DNA from: an uncultured Draconibacterium sp.
GTDB taxonomy: Bacteria; Bacteroidota; Bacteroidia; Bacteroidales; Prolixibacteraceae
Reading direction: 5' to 3'
Length of the DNA stretch: 64,000 bases
NCBI RefSeq assembly: GCF_963674925.1
Contig: NZ_OY771649.1
Location: forward strand, 1,860,001-1,924,000
The first letter of the stretch is position 1, and the number at the start of each line of letters is the position of its first letter. Positions 1 through 8,377 of this stretch are shown here, one piece after another. The notes beneath the pieces are model-generated. The model saw only the letters and a list, made by a program, of their open reading frames with translations, was not told the DNA's origin and did not search any database. Position numbers and translations under genes: made by a program.

Positions 1-1406
1 AGCCCCGAACGTTTTGATAACAACTCTTCATCAACAGATACATAACCTGTGAACAAACCGGTGTACGAGCGCAAAAGCAGCTTTATAAAATCGTCGAGTT
101 TAGCGTTGGCCACCTGGAATTTGTATAACTCGTCGCGCGAAATCGGGAAATAGATTCGCGACGGACTGTCCACCTGCTCGGTAAATTCAAGGTATTCCTG
201 GCGCTGCAGAATCTTCAGGCTGTTATAAACCATCGCCTGCTGAAATTTGTAGGCCTGTGCAAATCCCTGCAAACTGAATTCGCGCACCTGCCCTTTTCCG
301 TGCCCAACAGCAATCTGGAAATAGTTACACAACGAATCGTAAATACGTTTTATATTATCAATTTCAGGAAACGAAGTTGAAATATGCTTTTTCAGCTTGG
401 TGGTATCGGCATTATTATACAATAGTACTGCTGCCGATTTTTTCCCGTCGCGGCCTGCCCTACCCGCCTCCTGGTAATAGGCTTCCAGCGAATCGGGTGC
501 ATCAATATGAATTACAAAACGAACATTGGCTTTGTCGATGCCCATTCCAAAAGCATTGGTAGCCACAATCACACGTGTTCTTCCGGTCAGCCAGTCGTCT
601 TGCCGCGAACTACGCACTATATTTCCCAAACCGGCATGGTAATAGTCGGCCGAAATTCTGTTTTGTCTTAGTTCTTCAGCAATTTCGCGGGTGGCTTTAC
701 GGCTACGCACATACACTACTCCCGAGCCTTTACTTTTTTTCAGTGTATCCAGCAGATAACCGGTTTTATTCTCTACATGACGCACCAGGTAACTCAGGTT
801 TTCGCGGTGAAACGACATTTTTAACAAATTCTTCTCTTTGAAACCAAGTTTGTCCTGAATATCGTCGGCCACCTTAGGAGTTGCGGTTGCTGTTAAAGCC
901 AGAATTTTAATTTTGGGCAGCAGTTCCCGCACCTTAATAATGCTTAAGTAACTGGGGCGAAAATCGTAACCCCATTGTGAGATACAGTGTGCTTCGTCAA
1001 CCGTTAACAGGTTCACTTTCATTTGCTCCAGACGCTCAATAAAACGCTCTGAATTCAAACGTTCGGGCGATACATACAAAAACTTGTAGTTGCCCCAAAC
1101 AGCGTTATCGAGCGTTAGTTTTATTTCGCGTGGCGACATTCCACTGTGCACGGCCAGCGCTTTTATCCCTTTCCGGTTCAGGTTTTCCACCTGGTCTTTC
1201 ATTAATGCAATCAAGGGTGTTACCACCACACAAATGCCTTCGTGCGCCAGCGAATAAACCTGAAATGTAATTGATTTTCCACCTCCGGTTGGCATTAGTC
1301 CAAGCGTGTCATTACCCGCTGCAACAGACTCAATAATTTCGAGCTGCAGCGGCCGGAATTCGGGGTAACCCCAATAACGGGTAAGTATCTGCCTGAAGTC
1401 TTCCAT
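1..1406 (-). CDS. recQ: RecQ-family ATP-dependent DNA helicase (3' part cut by window edge)
   Basis: A 3'-5' DNA helicase of the RecQ family, used in recombination and replication-fork repair in the cytoplasm. Read on the minus strand it starts at ATG 1406-1404 with MEDFRQILTRYWGY and runs off the left edge after about 468 residues. Visible motifs are Walker A (TGGGKS, near residue 45), the DEAH box within TVDEAHCISQWG, a TATAT motif and motif VI (QEAGRAGRDG). After motif VI the segment where RecQ normally has four zinc-binding cysteines holds a single Cys (in LCNYF), so the zinc module appears absent, as in some shorter RecQ paralogues. The HRDC region, if any, lies outside the window. It is divergent from guaB, separated by about 320 bp. 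Confidence 0.93.
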   Translation of the reverse strand, partial: MEDFRQILTRYWGYPEFRPLQLEIIESVAAGNDTLGLMPTGGGKSITFQVYSLAHEGICVVVTPLIALMKDQVENLNRKGIKALAVHSGMSPREIKLTLDNAVWGNYKFLYVSPERLNSERFIERLEQMKVNLLTVDEAHCISQWGYDFRPSYLSIIKVRELLPKIKILALTATATPKVADDIQDKLGFKEKNLLKMSFHRENLSYLVRHVENKTGYLLDTLKKSKGSGVVYVRSRKATREIAEELRQNRISADYYHAGLGNIVRSSRQDDWLTGRTRVIVATNAFGMGIDKANVRFVIHIDAPDSLEAYYQEAGRAGRDGKKSAAVLLYNNADTTKLKKHISTSFPEIDNIKRIYDSLCNYFQIAVGHGKGQVREFSLQGFAQAYKFQQAMVYNSLKILQRQEYLEFTEQVDSPSRIYFPISRDELYKFQVANAKLDDFIKLLLRSYTGLFTGYVSVDEELLSKRSG

Positions 1407-1727
1407 TAATACAAATTAACCTAATTAATTCAAAAAAATAAACTAATTATTTACAGGGCTGACGAAATAACTGATATCCAATTATTTGTCAGGGTTAACC
1501 TTGACATTGAAAATCATAAAACAACCTCTAAACAGAGCATGTATCGTGCAGATTTTCAATCGTCAACACTTCGTGTGAAAAATTTTATGAATTTTTCAGG
1601 TTAACAAATCATTTTAATCTTTAACAATTTTTATTCTTCAAAAGTAGCTACTGCGTAAATAAATCAGTTCTGGTCCACTATTTTTTTGTAGTTTTGCGCT
1701 TTAATAAAAACATTAAAATAGTTAGGC
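1407..1727. other. Intergenic region between recQ and guaB
   Basis: An AT-rich divergent intergenic region. It holds a perfect 10-bp inverted repeat, ATTGAAAATC at 1506-1515 and GATTTTCAAT at 1551-1560, with a 35-nt spacer, plus the guaB -7 box at 1689-1696. A minus-strand TACTTTTG, readable at 1646-1639, could be a recQ promoter, but no -33 element was found and the 5' leader would be long. No ORF or RNA gene was recognised. Confidence 0.5.
1689..1696 (+). promoter_or_regulatory. Bacteroidota-type -7 promoter box for guaB
   Basis: TAGTTTTG matches the Bacteroidota primary-sigma consensus TAnnTTTG. It lies 31 bases before the guaB ATG. No good TTG -33 element was seen at the usual 19-21 base distance. 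Confidence 0.55.
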
Positions 1728-3203
1728 ATGTCGTTTCTAGAAGACAAAATACAGTTTGAAGGGTTAACCTTCGATGATGTTCTTTTAATTCCCTCATATT
1801 CAGAATTGTTACCACGCGAAGTTGATCTATCTTCGAAGTTCACCCGTAACATTATCATCAATACTCCGATTATTTCGGCAGCAATGGATACAGTTACGGA
1901 AAGTAAAATGGCCATTGCCATTGCCCGCGAAGGGGGTATCGGTGTTATTCATAAAAATATGGGTATTGAAGAGCAGGCGCACCAGGTAACAACTGTTAAA
2001 CGTGCCGAAAATGGTATGATCTACGATCCGATTACCATTACTCCTGAGAAAAAAGTGAAGGACGCACTGGATTTTATGGCCAAATATAAAATTGGTGGTA
2101 TTCCGGTTGTTGATGGTCACGGGCACCTGGTAGGAATTGTTACCAACCGCGACCTTCGTTTTGAGCTGAATATGAGCCGCCCTATTTCGGAAGTGATGAC
2201 CAGCGAAAACCTGGTTTCTACGCTCGAATCAACCGATTTGCATAAAGCTGCCGAAATTCTTCAGCGACACAAAATTGAAAAACTACCGGTTGTTGATAAG
2301 GAAAATAAATTGATCGGGCTGGTTACCTATAAAGATATTACCAAAGCAAAAGATAAACCGTTTGCCTGTAAAGACGAAAAAGGCCGTTTGCGCGTAGCAG
2401 CCGGTGTTGGTATTGCAGGCGATACCATGGATCGTGTAGATGCGCTGGTAAAAGCACAGGTTGATGCACTTGTTTTGGATACTGCACACGGACATACCAA
2501 AGGTGTGGTTGATATGCTAAAACGCATAAAATCAAAATATCCGGACAAAGATGTGGTTGCCGGAAATATTGCTACTGCCGAAGCTGCACAATTGCTGGTT
2601 AGCGCCGGTGCCGATGCGGTTAAAGTTGGAATTGGACCGGGATCGATTTGTACCACCCGTGTTATTGCCGGTGTGGGTGTTCCACAGCTTTCGGCTATTT
2701 ACAATGTTGCAAAAGCGATTAAAGCTTCAGGTGTTCCTGTAATTGGCGATGGTGGACTCCGCTACTCAGGCGATATTGTAAAAGGTTTGGCTGCCGGTGC
2801 CGACTCGATGATGGCCGGTGGATTATTTGCAGGTGTTGAAGAATCACCGGGTGAAACCATTCTTTACCAGGGAAGGAAATTTAAAGCTTATCGTGGAATG
2901 GGATCGGTTGAGGCCATGCAAAAAGGATCGAAAGACCGCTATTTCCAGGATATGGAAGAAGATATTAAGAAACTTGTTCCTGAAGGAATTGCTGCACGTG
3001 TTCCTTTTAAAGGATCGTTATACGAAGTGCTTTATCAACTACTTGGTGGTATACGCGCCGGAATGGGATATTGCGGAGCACAAAATATTAAAGCGCTTCA
3101 ACAGGCTAAATTCACCCGAATTTCAAACGCGGGTGTTCAGGAAAGCCATCCACACGATGTAAGTATTACTCGTGAAGCACCGAACTACAGCAGCCGCCAG
3201 TAA
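1728..3203 (+). CDS. guaB: Inosine-5'-monophosphate dehydrogenase
   Basis: Oxidises IMP to XMP with NAD+, the committed step of GMP synthesis, in the cytosol. The 491-residue protein has full family length: an N-terminal barrel segment (TFDDVLLIPSYSE, near residue 15), two CBS domains at about 97-146 and 155-210 inserted in the barrel, the catalytic loop GPGSICTTRVIAG with the active-site Cys near residue 308, and the flap region with YRGMGS and a downstream Arg. The start at 1728 follows a TAGTTTTG promoter box. It is followed after 85 bp by three peptidyl-prolyl isomerase-type genes on the same strand; this neighbourhood is positional rather than metabolic. Identity is secure. Confidence 0.98.
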   Translation: MSFLEDKIQFEGLTFDDVLLIPSYSELLPREVDLSSKFTRNIIINTPIISAAMDTVTESKMAIAIAREGGIGVIHKNMGIEEQAHQVTTVKRAENGMIYDPITITPEKKVKDALDFMAKYKIGGIPVVDGHGHLVGIVTNRDLRFELNMSRPISEVMTSENLVSTLESTDLHKAAEILQRHKIEKLPVVDKENKLIGLVTYKDITKAKDKPFACKDEKGRLRVAAGVGIAGDTMDRVDALVKAQVDALVLDTAHGHTKGVVDMLKRIKSKYPDKDVVAGNIATAEAAQLLVSAGADAVKVGIGPGSICTTRVIAGVGVPQLSAIYNVAKAIKASGVPVIGDGGLRYSGDIVKGLAAGADSMMAGGLFAGVEESPGETILYQGRKFKAYRGMGSVEAMQKGSKDRYFQDMEEDIKKLVPEGIAARVPFKGSLYEVLYQLLGGIRAGMGYCGAQNIKALQQAKFTRISNAGVQESHPHDVSITREAPNYSSRQ

Positions 3204-3288
3204 ACGCGGGCTGCTTTTACCCGAAGGGGTGTAAAACAATCGCAATTTGCTTAAGCAGAGTTGTTCAAATATAAACCGATGGTGTAAA

Positions 3289-5187
3289 ATGAACAGAGTT
3301 TTCTTTTCATTGATTTTTTTTATTGTCATTACCTTACAGGTTGCAGCACAATCTGATGAGGTGTTGTTAACGATTGATCACCACGAAGTTCGTAAAGATG
3401 AATTTGAATTCGTTTACAACAAAAACAACAACAACCTGTATTCTGATGCCGATAGAAAAACACCCAAAGAATATCTTGAACTGTTCATTAATTTTAAGCT
3501 AAAAGTTGTTGAAGCTGAAAACTTAAAAATGGACACCAGCCAGGCTTTTATTAATGAACTGGCCGGCTACCGTAAGGAAATTGCAGCGCCTTATCTTACC
3601 GATATTGAATTTAACGAGCACCAGGTTGAGGAGCTTTACCGCCGCATGAAACTGGAGATTGACGCCAGTCATATTTTGCTGCGTGTTGATGAAAATGCTT
3701 CGGCAGAACAGGAACAGCAGGTACTCGACAAAATTACAAACATCCGTAACCAGATTCTTGGCGGAAAAGCTTTTGAAGATGCCGCAGAGGAATACTCGGA
3801 AGATCCTTCTGCAAAAACAAATAAAGGCCATCTGAATTATTTTTCGGCTTTTACCATGGTGGCACCTTTTGAAGATGCGGCATTTAACACGCCTGTTGGA
3901 GAAATTTCGGAGCCGGTGCGCACCGACTTTGGTTACCACCTGATTAAGGTGCACGATACACGCCCTAACAAAGGAGAATTGCAGGTTGCCCACATTATGA
4001 AAAACGTGGGCCGGAATGCCACTCCCGGGGAAAAAGCAAAAGCCAAAACGGCCATCGATTCCATTTACCAGTTGCTGCTCGACGGAGCTGATTTTGCAGA
4101 GATGGCTAAAAAAGAATCACAGGACCGACGCTCTGCTGTTCGCGGTGGAGAAATGCCCTGGTTTTCGGCCGGCCGGATCGTAAAAGAATTCTCAGATCCC
4201 GCATTTGCGTTGAAAAACGATGGCGATATTTCAGAACCGGTGAAAACGCCTTATGGCTATCATATTATAAAACGTTTAAGTGCCCGCCCGGTTCCTCCTT
4301 TTGAAGAAGCCCGCGCATCAATTGAAAGTCAGATAAAAAAAGATGCCACACGCCAGGCATCGGGGAAAAAGGCATTTGTTGAGAAACTGAAAAAGGAATA
4401 TAATTTTCTGGAGGATAAAGCTGCCAAAGCAAAATTAGCAGAACTAACCATTGCCGACACTTCTGCTTTGCCCGAAGATACTTTCTTTACTATCGACAAT
4501 AAAAACTTTGGAGCGGCAGAACTGACAGCGTTTATTAAACGAAATAATATAAAAACTGGCTCTTACCTTTCGGTTTACGATAATTGGGTGACCGATGAGA
4601 TCTCAAATTTGGAAGACTCAAAACTGGAGGAGAAATACCCGGAGTTCCGCTACCTGATGAACGAATATCACGACGGTATTTTGTTGTTTAATATTTCGCA
4701 GGAAAAAATTTGGAACTATGCAGCGCAAGACACTGCAGGCCTGGAAGATTTCTACCAAAAGAACAAGGATAAACATATGTGTGGCGACCGTTTTAATGGT
4801 CATATAATTACCTGCAAGGATGTGTCGGTTCGCGAAGAAGCCGAAAACCTGTTTGGTGCCGGCCTGAATGCTGACGAAGTGCTCGAACACATAAATTCTG
4901 ATGAAGAAGAACTGATTTCCATTGAAACCGGAGCCTGGGAAGAAGCCCAAAATCCGGTAGTGGATTATTATGTGTGGAACGGCAAAGACCCGGAGAATTT
5001 TGACAGTGCCATTACTTTTGTTCGTGGCGATATAATTAAACCGGAGCCAAAAACCCTGGATGATGCGCGTGGCCTTTTTATCTCGGATTACCAGGACTAT
5101 CTGGAAGAACAATGGATAAAAGAACTACGCAATAAGTACAAGGTTAAAGTGAATAAAAAACTGCTAAATTCCATCGAGGGTGTTTAA
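3289..5187 (+). CDS. Periplasmic peptidyl-prolyl isomerase with two parvulin domains (PpiC/SurA type)
   Basis: Probably a periplasmic folding catalyst or chaperone for outer-membrane and secreted proteins. I chose ATG 3289 because it opens a clear Sec signal peptide (MNRVFFSLIFFIVITLQVAAQ); a TTG 42 bases upstream would bury the signal. The mature 632-residue chain has a SurA-N-like helical region, a first parvulin domain at about 123-227 (ASHILLRV to YHLIKVHD) and a second at about 230-335 (VAHIMKNV to YHIIKRL). A C-terminal region of about 290 residues has no motif I recognise. The stop overlaps the next gene's GTG start by 8 bases, so the two are translationally coupled. Client proteins are unknown. 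Confidence 0.88.
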   Translation: MNRVFFSLIFFIVITLQVAAQSDEVLLTIDHHEVRKDEFEFVYNKNNNNLYSDADRKTPKEYLELFINFKLKVVEAENLKMDTSQAFINELAGYRKEIAAPYLTDIEFNEHQVEELYRRMKLEIDASHILLRVDENASAEQEQQVLDKITNIRNQILGGKAFEDAAEEYSEDPSAKTNKGHLNYFSAFTMVAPFEDAAFNTPVGEISEPVRTDFGYHLIKVHDTRPNKGELQVAHIMKNVGRNATPGEKAKAKTAIDSIYQLLLDGADFAEMAKKESQDRRSAVRGGEMPWFSAGRIVKEFSDPAFALKNDGDISEPVKTPYGYHIIKRLSARPVPPFEEARASIESQIKKDATRQASGKKAFVEKLKKEYNFLEDKAAKAKLAELTIADTSALPEDTFFTIDNKNFGAAELTAFIKRNNIKTGSYLSVYDNWVTDEISNLEDSKLEEKYPEFRYLMNEYHDGILLFNISQEKIWNYAAQDTAGLEDFYQKNKDKHMCGDRFNGHIITCKDVSVREEAENLFGAGLNADEVLEHINSDEEELISIETGAWEEAQNPVVDYYVWNGKDPENFDSAITFVRGDIIKPEPKTLDDARGLFISDYQDYLEEQWIKELRNKYKVKVNKKLLNSIEGV

Positions 5188-6043
5188 ACGAAGAATCACA
5201 TATGGATTTATCGTTGCACTGGCGCTTGCCTTTGCCGGATGTTCGTCGGACATGAGTGATGAACCGGTTGCCAGCGTTGGAGAAAAAGTGCTTTACCGCT
5301 CAAAAGTGGAAGAAATTCTGCCCAAAGGAATCAGTAAAGAAGACAGCATTTCGATGAGCGACAACTACATCGACAAATGGATTAAGCAGGAGCTACTGAT
5401 TCAGAAAGCCGATGAAAACCTGAGTGACGAGCAAAAAGATCTTCGTAATGAACTGGAAGAATACCGCAATTCGCTGATTATCTACAAATATAAAAACGAG
5501 TTGATTCGGCAACGAATGGACACTGTTGTTACCAACCAGCAGATAGAAGAATTCTACAACAATAACCCGGCAAATTTCAACCTCAATAACAGCATTGTAA
5601 AAGCCACGTTTGTAATGATACCAAGCGATTTGGCTGATCCTAATATGGTAAAATCGTTGATTGCCGACACTTCGCCCGAAGGAATTGACGAACTTCGCGA
5701 TTATTGCAGTCAGTATGCAAAAAAGGCAAACATATCAGCCGACGAATGGATCAGCTTCCAGACACTGGAAAACAACTTTCCGCAAAAGGTGGAAGACACG
5801 GAGACCTTTCTGAAGCGGAACGAGCTGTATGAAATGAATGATTCAAATTATTACTATATTGTCAGCATTCATGATTATAAGCTAAGTAACGATCTGGCTC
5901 CGATTGAATTTGTTCGGGACAATATTAAAAATCTGATCCTGAATCAGCGTAAGATCAGGTTCTTAAAAGAAATTGAAGGAAATATTTACACGGAAGGTGT
6001 AAGAAAAAAGAAATTCAGAATATATGACACGAAAACAAATTAA
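5180..6043 (+). CDS. SurA-N-like chaperone lipoprotein
   Basis: A 287-residue lipoprotein, probably periplasm-facing. The start is GTG at 5180, inside the end of the preceding gene; no ATG precedes the signal peptide. The N-terminus MFKRRITYGF is followed by a hydrophobic stretch and the lipobox FAGC, which gives a lipidated Cys near residue 21. The rest is charged and helical (EKVLYRSKVEEILPK, later DEQKDLRNELEEYRNSL), like the chaperone domain of SurA/PrsA-family proteins. No complete parvulin fold (HILL to YHII) is visible, so isomerase activity is doubtful. It sits between two double-parvulin genes and likely works with them. Confidence 0.75.
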   Translation: MFKRRITYGFIVALALAFAGCSSDMSDEPVASVGEKVLYRSKVEEILPKGISKEDSISMSDNYIDKWIKQELLIQKADENLSDEQKDLRNELEEYRNSLIIYKYKNELIRQRMDTVVTNQQIEEFYNNNPANFNLNNSIVKATFVMIPSDLADPNMVKSLIADTSPEGIDELRDYCSQYAKKANISADEWISFQTLENNFPQKVEDTETFLKRNELYEMNDSNYYYIVSIHDYKLSNDLAPIEFVRDNIKNLILNQRKIRFLKEIEGNIYTEGVRKKKFRIYDTKTN

Positions 6044-6053
6044 TGAAAATAAG

Positions 6054-7397
6054 ATGACTAGAATTTTTGTAACAATAATGCTAATGCTTGCGGTACTTAC
6101 CGGAGCAAATGCTCAGGATAAGGTTATCGACCAAATTGTAGCCGTGGTTGGTGGTAACGTTATTTTGAAATCGGACATCGAAACCATGAACATTAACCAG
6201 CAGGCGCAGGGAATTACTTCGGAAGGAGATATGAAATGCGAGATACTGGAAGATTTTCTGATAAACAAATTACTGGTTGCCGAGGCCGAACTGGATACTT
6301 TAATTACCGTAACACCCAGCCAGGTAAACCAGCAAATGGATGCACAATTGCAAATGTACATGCAACACTTTGGTACCGAAAGTGCCGTTGAAACCTACTT
6401 TGGCAAATCAATTGCAAGTATTAAAGCCGACATGCAGGAAGCCATTCGCGAGCAATTGTATAGTCAGCAAATGCGCGCGAAGATTGTTGCAGATGTAACC
6501 GTAACTCCATCGGAAGTGCGTTATAACTACCGCAACATGAGCAAAGAGGAAATTCCAACAATACCAACGCAATACGAGTATGCACAAATTACCGTTCAAC
6601 CAAAAATAGAACTGGAAGAAGAGAACCGGGTAAAAGCCAAACTGCGCGAAATTAAAAAACGTATTGAAAACGGTTCGAGCTTTGCCGCAATGGCTGTAAT
6701 TTACTCTGAAGGTCCTTCTGCAAAAGATGGTGGTGTTATTGGTTATTCAGGCCGTGCACAACTTGATCCGGCTTATGCAACAGCAGCTTTTAACCTGAAA
6801 GACGATAAAGTATCGAACGTAGTAAAAAGTGCGTTTGGCTACCACATTATTCAGTTAGTAGATAAACAAGGTGGGAAAGTAAACACCCGTCATATTTTGA
6901 TGAAACCAAAAATTTCGGTTGACGCAAAAGAAGAAGCTTACGAACGCCTTGATAGCCTGGCCAACCTAATTCGTAAAGATGAAATTGCGTTTGATCAGGC
7001 AGCTCAGATGTTCTCGTACGATAAAGATACCCGCAACAACGGTGGTATTGCTATCAACGCCAACACCATGTCGTCGAAATTTTCGGTTGAAGAGATTGAT
7101 CCCGAAGTAAGTAAGATCATCACCAAAATGAACATCAACGAGATTTCAGAGCCGTTTGAATCCATTGATATGAAAAACCAGCAACAGGTTTATAAAATAA
7201 TCAAGCTGTTAAGAAAAATAGATTCGCATAAGGCCAACCTGCAAGACGATTACCAAACGCTTGCCGAATTGTACCTGGCGAAAAAGAAAGAACAGGTTTT
7301 GGAAGAATGGATTGCCGAGCGCCAGTCGCAAACCTACATCCGTATCGACAGAACTTACGCTAACTGTAACTTTAATTTCGACAACTGGATTAAATAA
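6054..7397 (+). CDS. surA: SurA-like periplasmic peptidyl-prolyl isomerase
   Basis: A SurA-type chaperone for outer-membrane proteins. ATG 6054 starts the signal peptide MTRIFVTIMLMLAVLTGANAQ; the upstream ATG at 6024 overlaps the previous gene and adds only polar residues. The 447-residue product has the SurA N-domain (DKVIDQIVAVVGGNVILKS, then a helical region to about residue 160). A first parvulin domain follows at about 165-275, with IYSEGPSAKDGGVIGY and FGYHIIQLVD, and a second, more divergent one at about 280-385 (TRHILMKP). A C-terminal helix follows. It is the third member of this chaperone run, which suggests gene duplication. The surA assignment rests on domain order, not on an outside comparison. 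Confidence 0.87.
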   Translation: MTRIFVTIMLMLAVLTGANAQDKVIDQIVAVVGGNVILKSDIETMNINQQAQGITSEGDMKCEILEDFLINKLLVAEAELDTLITVTPSQVNQQMDAQLQMYMQHFGTESAVETYFGKSIASIKADMQEAIREQLYSQQMRAKIVADVTVTPSEVRYNYRNMSKEEIPTIPTQYEYAQITVQPKIELEEENRVKAKLREIKKRIENGSSFAAMAVIYSEGPSAKDGGVIGYSGRAQLDPAYATAAFNLKDDKVSNVVKSAFGYHIIQLVDKQGGKVNTRHILMKPKISVDAKEEAYERLDSLANLIRKDEIAFDQAAQMFSYDKDTRNNGGIAINANTMSSKFSVEEIDPEVSKIITKMNINEISEPFESIDMKNQQQVYKIIKLLRKIDSHKANLQDDYQTLAELYLAKKKEQVLEEWIAERQSQTYIRIDRTYANCNFNFDNWIK

Positions 7398-7414
7398 TCC
7401 TCGAATTTTTGTTT

Positions 7415-8377
7415 ATGAATTTTAAAAACGACGTTGAAGCCTTAGATGCACTTCAGGAAAAATTTAAAGACCTGAAAAAGGAAATTACCACCGTAATCTA
7501 TGGCCAGGATGCAATTATCGAACAGGTACTGATCTCGCTGTTTAGCCGCGGTCATGTTTTGCTGATCGGTGTGCCCGGGCTGGCAAAAACGCTGCTGGTA
7601 ACTACTATTGCAAAAATCCTCGGGCTTAAGTACAACCGTTTACAGTTTACGCCCGATTTGATGCCATCGGATATTATCGGTACTGAAATTCTGGACAACG
7701 AACGTAATTTCAAATTCATACAGGGGCCATTGTTTGCCAATATTATTCTGGCCGACGAGATTAACCGTACGCCGCCAAAAACGCAATCGGCACTTTTGGA
7801 AGCCATGCAGGAACAATCGGTTACTGCTGCCGGACAACATTTTGAGCTGGACAAACCGTTTTTTGTACTGGCAACACAAAACCCAATCGAGCAGGAAGGA
7901 ACCTATCCCCTGCCCGAGGCTCAGCTCGACCGTTTTATGTTTTCGGTGTGGCTCGATTACCCAAAACTGGAAGACGAAATTACCATCGTAAAAAATACAA
8001 CTACCATACAAAACACCGAGTTGAAACCGGTTATTTCAGGAAAAGAGATTCTGTACTACCAGGATCTGATTCGTAAAATTCCGGTAAATGACAACGTGTT
8101 ACGTTATGCAGTTACACTGGCGGCAAAAACCCGTCCGGAGAATGAACATGCAGCAGAGATCAGTAACCAGTACCTGAAATGGGGAGCCGGACCACGTGCT
8201 TCGCAATACCTGGTGCTGGGAGCAAAAACACACGCTGCTTTGCGCGGAAAATATTCGCCCGATATTGAGGATGTAAAAGCCGTTGCTCCATCCATTCTGA
8301 GACACCGGATTATTAAAAACTACAAAGCCGAAGCTGAAAATATTTCAATCGACGAAATCATCGACAAATTGCTTTAA
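7415..8377 (+). CDS. MoxR-family AAA+ ATPase
   Basis: A cytoplasmic MoxR-type AAA+ ATPase, a family thought to remodel or activate partner proteins, often with von Willebrand A-domain proteins. ATG 7415 is preferred over a TTG six bases upstream. Walker A is GVPGLAKTLL near residue 50, Walker B is IILADEINR near residue 110 with the sensor run TPPKTQSALLEAMQE, and the arginine-finger region includes PLPEAQLDRFMF. The length of 320 residues is typical. The usual DUF58 and BatA/BatB partners are not adjacent. Instead the stop overlaps the start of the OstA-like gene (TAATG), so the two are co-translated. Its substrate here cannot be inferred from sequence. Confidence 0.93.
   Translation: MNFKNDVEALDALQEKFKDLKKEITTVIYGQDAIIEQVLISLFSRGHVLLIGVPGLAKTLLVTTIAKILGLKYNRLQFTPDLMPSDIIGTEILDNERNFKFIQGPLFANIILADEINRTPPKTQSALLEAMQEQSVTAAGQHFELDKPFFVLATQNPIEQEGTYPLPEAQLDRFMFSVWLDYPKLEDEITIVKNTTTIQNTELKPVISGKEILYYQDLIRKIPVNDNVLRYAVTLAAKTRPENEHAAEISNQYLKWGAGPRASQYLVLGAKTHAALRGKYSPDIEDVKAVAPSILRHRIIKNYKAEAENISIDEIIDKLL

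Noticed and set aside
1506..1560. Possible purine riboswitch or attenuator before guaB
   Set aside because: There is only one 10-bp inverted repeat, well upstream of the predicted promoter, with no aptamer-like conserved bases and no terminator next to guaB.
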